64,000 nt of DNA from Spirosoma endbachense (lineage in GTDB: Bacteria; Bacteroidota; Bacteroidia; Cytophagales; Spirosomataceae): NCBI RefSeq assembly GCF_010233585.1, contig NZ_CP045997.1, positions 5,337,284 to 5,401,283 of the forward strand, given 5' to 3'. The notes beneath the pieces are model-generated. The model saw nothing but the letters and a program-made list of their open reading frames with translations. It was not told the origin of the DNA and did not search any database. Position 1 is the first letter of the stretch, and each line of letters opens with the position of its first letter. The translations under genes were made by a program, and so were the position numbers. Below, in pieces: positions 61,970 to 64,000 of this stretch.

Positions 61970-62830
61970 TTATACAACGTCCATCAATTTGTCCACCCGT
62001 TTATGAAAAAGCATCATAGACCCGACGAATAAAAGCAGCGTGATGGAAACACTATAGAGCAATTGACCAGTAGTAAATGTCCCTTCGTTAAAAATACAGA
62101 ACCGACTCAGTTCGAATAAGGAAGACAAGGGGTTTAGCTCCATGAGCAGTCTTAAATTGTCTGGAACAATGATTACTGGGTAAATAACGGGTGTAATGAA
62201 CATCATTAAGCGAATGCCGATATTCACAATATTGATTAAATCACGGTATTGAGCTGTCAAAACGGCAAACAATAAGCCTGCTGACAGGCCATTAATACCA
62301 ATTACGGCTATCGCAAACGGAAGTAAAAGTAACCACCAACTTATAGTGATGGGTGTGTTGTAAATACTCCAATAAACCAAAATTAGTATGAATAAGAGCA
62401 GGAGTTGTAATAAAAGTCGTATGATGTTGGCGCTTACTAGTGATAATGGAACAATAAGTCGTGGGAAGTATACTTTTTGAAAAATGGATTCATAGTGGGT
62501 GAAAGTAAAGGAGATAGCAATAAAGCTTTCACTAAAGAATGTCCATAAAGCAATACCGATCAGGTAAAATAATACCGGTGGTATATTGCCCGTGGAAATA
62601 CCAACCAGTTTATTAAAAACCAGTACATACGTCAATAGAGTCAGAACAGGCTGGAAAAGTATCCATAACGGTCCAAGCAGGGTTTGTTGGTGATTGAGTA
62701 GAAAATCTTTCCTGATCAAACGGAGCCAAAGATTACGGTAAGCCCATACTTCTTTTAGTTTCCAATCCCACCAACTGGTTTCACTGGTAAGCTCCCATTC
62801 CCACTCTTCTGATTTGGAATCGCTCTTCAT
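61970..62830 (-). CDS. wzm: ABC-2 type polysaccharide export permease (Wzm/TagG-like)
   Basis: A 286-aa permease with six transmembrane helices (LLTYVLVFNKLVGI, PPVLFYLIGIALWTFFSESF, LLLQLLLLFILILVYWSI, LLPFAIAVIGINGLSAGLLFAV and two more) and the family opening WELTSETSWWDWKLKEVWAYRNLWLRLIRKDF. It forms a dimeric channel for lipid-linked O-antigen or related glycan, powered by the Wzt-like ATPase encoded directly downstream. ATG at 62830. The gene is the first of the locus in the direction of transcription. Confidence 0.93.
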   Translation of the reverse strand: MKSDSKSEEWEWELTSETSWWDWKLKEVWAYRNLWLRLIRKDFLLNHQQTLLGPLWILFQPVLTLLTYVLVFNKLVGISTGNIPPVLFYLIGIALWTFFSESFIAISFTFTHYESIFQKVYFPRLIVPLSLVSANIIRLLLQLLLLFILILVYWSIYNTPITISWWLLLLPFAIAVIGINGLSAGLLFAVLTAQYRDLINIVNIGIRLMMFITPVIYPVIIVPDNLRLLMELNPLSSLFELSRFCIFNEGTFTTGQLLYSVSITLLLFVGSMMLFHKRVDKLMDVV

Positions 62831-62984
62831 GTTCTATAGCTACTAATCCAAAAGTAACTAAGCACTGGCATGGAAAAAAGTAAAGCCTGTATAAAAGCAA
62901 CGTTTACGAATTTTATGTAACTGAAAATCAATTGATTATTTATATCTATTTTGGTAGATTAGTCGAAACGAATACCTTATTGGT

Positions 62985-63023
62985 AAGGATTAGTCTGGCT
63001 GTAAAGCTAGCAGACTAATCCTT
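62985..63023 (-). terminator. Hairpin between the AbgB-like gene and the export locus
   Basis: AAGGATTAGTCTG (62985-62997) pairs perfectly with CAGACTAATCCTT (63011-63023) over 13 bp. It lies 14 nt past the minus-strand stop at 63038 and so would end that transcript; only a weak T-rich tract follows. Confidence 0.65.
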
Positions 63024-63037
63024 AATTGTTTCTTTGC

Positions 63038-64000
63038 TTACTTCCCTTTGCTCTCTGGCTTCTTCTCAAATTCCGCCCGCTGATCGTCGCGGAGGGTTGG
63101 ATACTTGATGCCCAACTGTTCCAGGTAGGTCTTATATTTAGTGGGATCGTAATAGTATTTCTCCAGTTTGGGCTTGAATTCAGTCATTATTTTCTGATTC
63201 AGGTAAATGGCCGGTATTTCTTTCGACGAAATCAGTGGTTGGTATTTCGTTTCTTTTGTTTGCTCGTCGGTGTAGTATGCCTTAGCCTGCTGAATGATTT
63301 CTGGCTTCATGAGCATGTCCAGAAGCGTCATGGCCTCGGCTTTTGCCCCGGCCACCACCCCTTTGTGCGCAATGGGTGTAGCCATAGATATAGCATCTGA
63401 CCAATGGTGGCCCGGCAGCCCCGGAATATTGGACGGATAAAGAAGCACCACCGTTGGAACTGCCCAGGAAATGTCCGAAATATCGTCGGAACCACCCGTC
63501 AGAGGAACCATCGATTGACCACCCATCATGAGCGTTGGCCCAGTTGGAATTGGCGTTCCGATTGTGTCCAGCTTGATGGCCAGCCCTTCCCGTTTGGGCG
63601 ACTGGAGTTCCTTTTGGGTCGCTTTGGCCAGCAACTGGTCATCGGGCGACCAGGTTGGCAGACCAACCCGCTTAATGTTTTCATACATCGTTGAGGCTAT
63701 GGGCTTATTGAAGTGCCCCGGCCAGGCCGACCCCAAAATCTCATAGGTGAATTTTGTATCAGTCATCAGGGCAGCCCCTTCCGCAATTTTGATCCCTTTT
63801 TCAAATAGCGCCTTGATTTTAGGGTAAGATCGTTCGCGGAAGTAATACCAGACCGACGCTTTGGACGGAACGACGTTGGGTTGATCGCCACCGTCGGAAA
63901 TGACATAATGGGAGCGTTGGGTTAATTCGAGATGCTCGCGCCGGTAGTTCCAGCCGATATTCATCAGTTCTACCGCATCCAGTGCGCTACGACCCCGCCA
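63038..64000 (-). CDS. AbgB-like M20-family amidohydrolase, N-terminus beyond window
   Basis: The C-terminal 320 residues of an M20 peptidase close to AbgB, a subunit of p-aminobenzoyl-glutamate hydrolase. The frame continues open to the right edge, where WRGRSALDAVELMNIGWNYRREHL matches the lid-domain start. Further motifs are HYVISDGGDQPNVVPSKASVWYYFRE, GGSDDISDISWAVPTV and PGHHWSDAISMATPIAHKG with zinc/active-site His. The C-terminal extension after residue 280 is Lys-rich. It would hydrolyse an amide bond of a small acyl-amino acid, possibly folate breakdown products. The signal peptide, if any, is outside the window. Confidence 0.88.
   Translation of the reverse strand, partial: WRGRSALDAVELMNIGWNYRREHLELTQRSHYVISDGGDQPNVVPSKASVWYYFRERSYPKIKALFEKGIKIAEGAALMTDTKFTYEILGSAWPGHFNKPIASTMYENIKRVGLPTWSPDDQLLAKATQKELQSPKREGLAIKLDTIGTPIPTGPTLMMGGQSMVPLTGGSDDISDISWAVPTVVLLYPSNIPGLPGHHWSDAISMATPIAHKGVVAGAKAEAMTLLDMLMKPEIIQQAKAYYTDEQTKETKYQPLISSKEIPAIYLNQKIMTEFKPKLEKYYYDPTKYKTYLEQLGIKYPTLRDDQRAEFEKKPESKGK

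Overview
The window looks like a chromosomal segment of a gliding, carotenoid-making Bacteroidota bacterium of the Cytophagales, most likely Spirosoma or a close relative. This is inferred from the type IX secretion/gliding cluster (porP, gldK, gldL, gldM, gldN, plus sprE/porW), promoters of the TAnnTTTG type, weak Shine-Dalgarno sites, a CrtD-like carotenoid desaturase and a TonB-plug/MG2 surface protein. No rRNA, tRNA, CRISPR array or intact insertion sequence was seen.

Layout. 1-2.1 kb: secreted S9 peptidase, cut by the left edge. 2.3-11.8 kb: histidine kinase with six tandem PAS modules, lipoprotein, CrtD-like desaturase, two unrelated Na+/H+ antiporters flanking a small HExxH protein, and a LolA-like secreted protein. 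11.9-20.5 kb: a stress-flavoured group (two tandem YdaD/YghA-like SDRs, a GreA/GreB-like factor, an amidohydrolase lipoprotein, TolC, a YdaT-like small protein, a DUF421 protein with zinc ribbon, topoisomerase IB, a membrane protein). 20.6-30 kb: sucD, DUF4271, hemD-like, porP, gldKLMN. 30-36.8 kb: uvrC, PBP1A and sprE/porW on the minus strand. 36.9-40.5 kb: F0 part of the ATP synthase (atpZ, an AtpI-like gene, atpB, atpE, atpF, atpH), closed by a strong terminator with no atpA/G/D/C. 40.5-51 kb: sulfatase with an orphan hydrolase fragment, PhnO-like GNAT, DUF6786 lipoprotein, glutaminase-family protein, NAD(P)-binding protein, MG2/TonB-plug protein. 51.1-62.8 kb: an AT-rich surface-polysaccharide locus on the minus strand (glycosyltransferases, frameshifted acyltransferase, pyruvyl transferase, deacetylase, GT2-methyltransferase fusion, Wzt/Wzm-type ABC exporter). 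63-64 kb: AbgB-like amidohydrolase, cut by the right edge.

How it works together. PorP/GldK/GldN/SprE form outer-membrane and periplasmic parts of the T9SS, powered by the GldL/GldM motor. The polysaccharide locus would build a modified glycan and export it through an ABC transporter. The ATP synthase and antiporter genes handle proton and sodium energetics.

The least conventional signals lie between genes. Short arrays with a 7-nt period sit in many spacers, including all three consecutive junctions of atpB-E-F-H. Long imperfect inverted repeats occur at many gene junctions, including every junction of gldKLMN. Among the genes, the small Gre-like protein keeps a DxxE pair like the catalytic acids of GreA although its relatives are often labelled as a fatty-acid enzyme.
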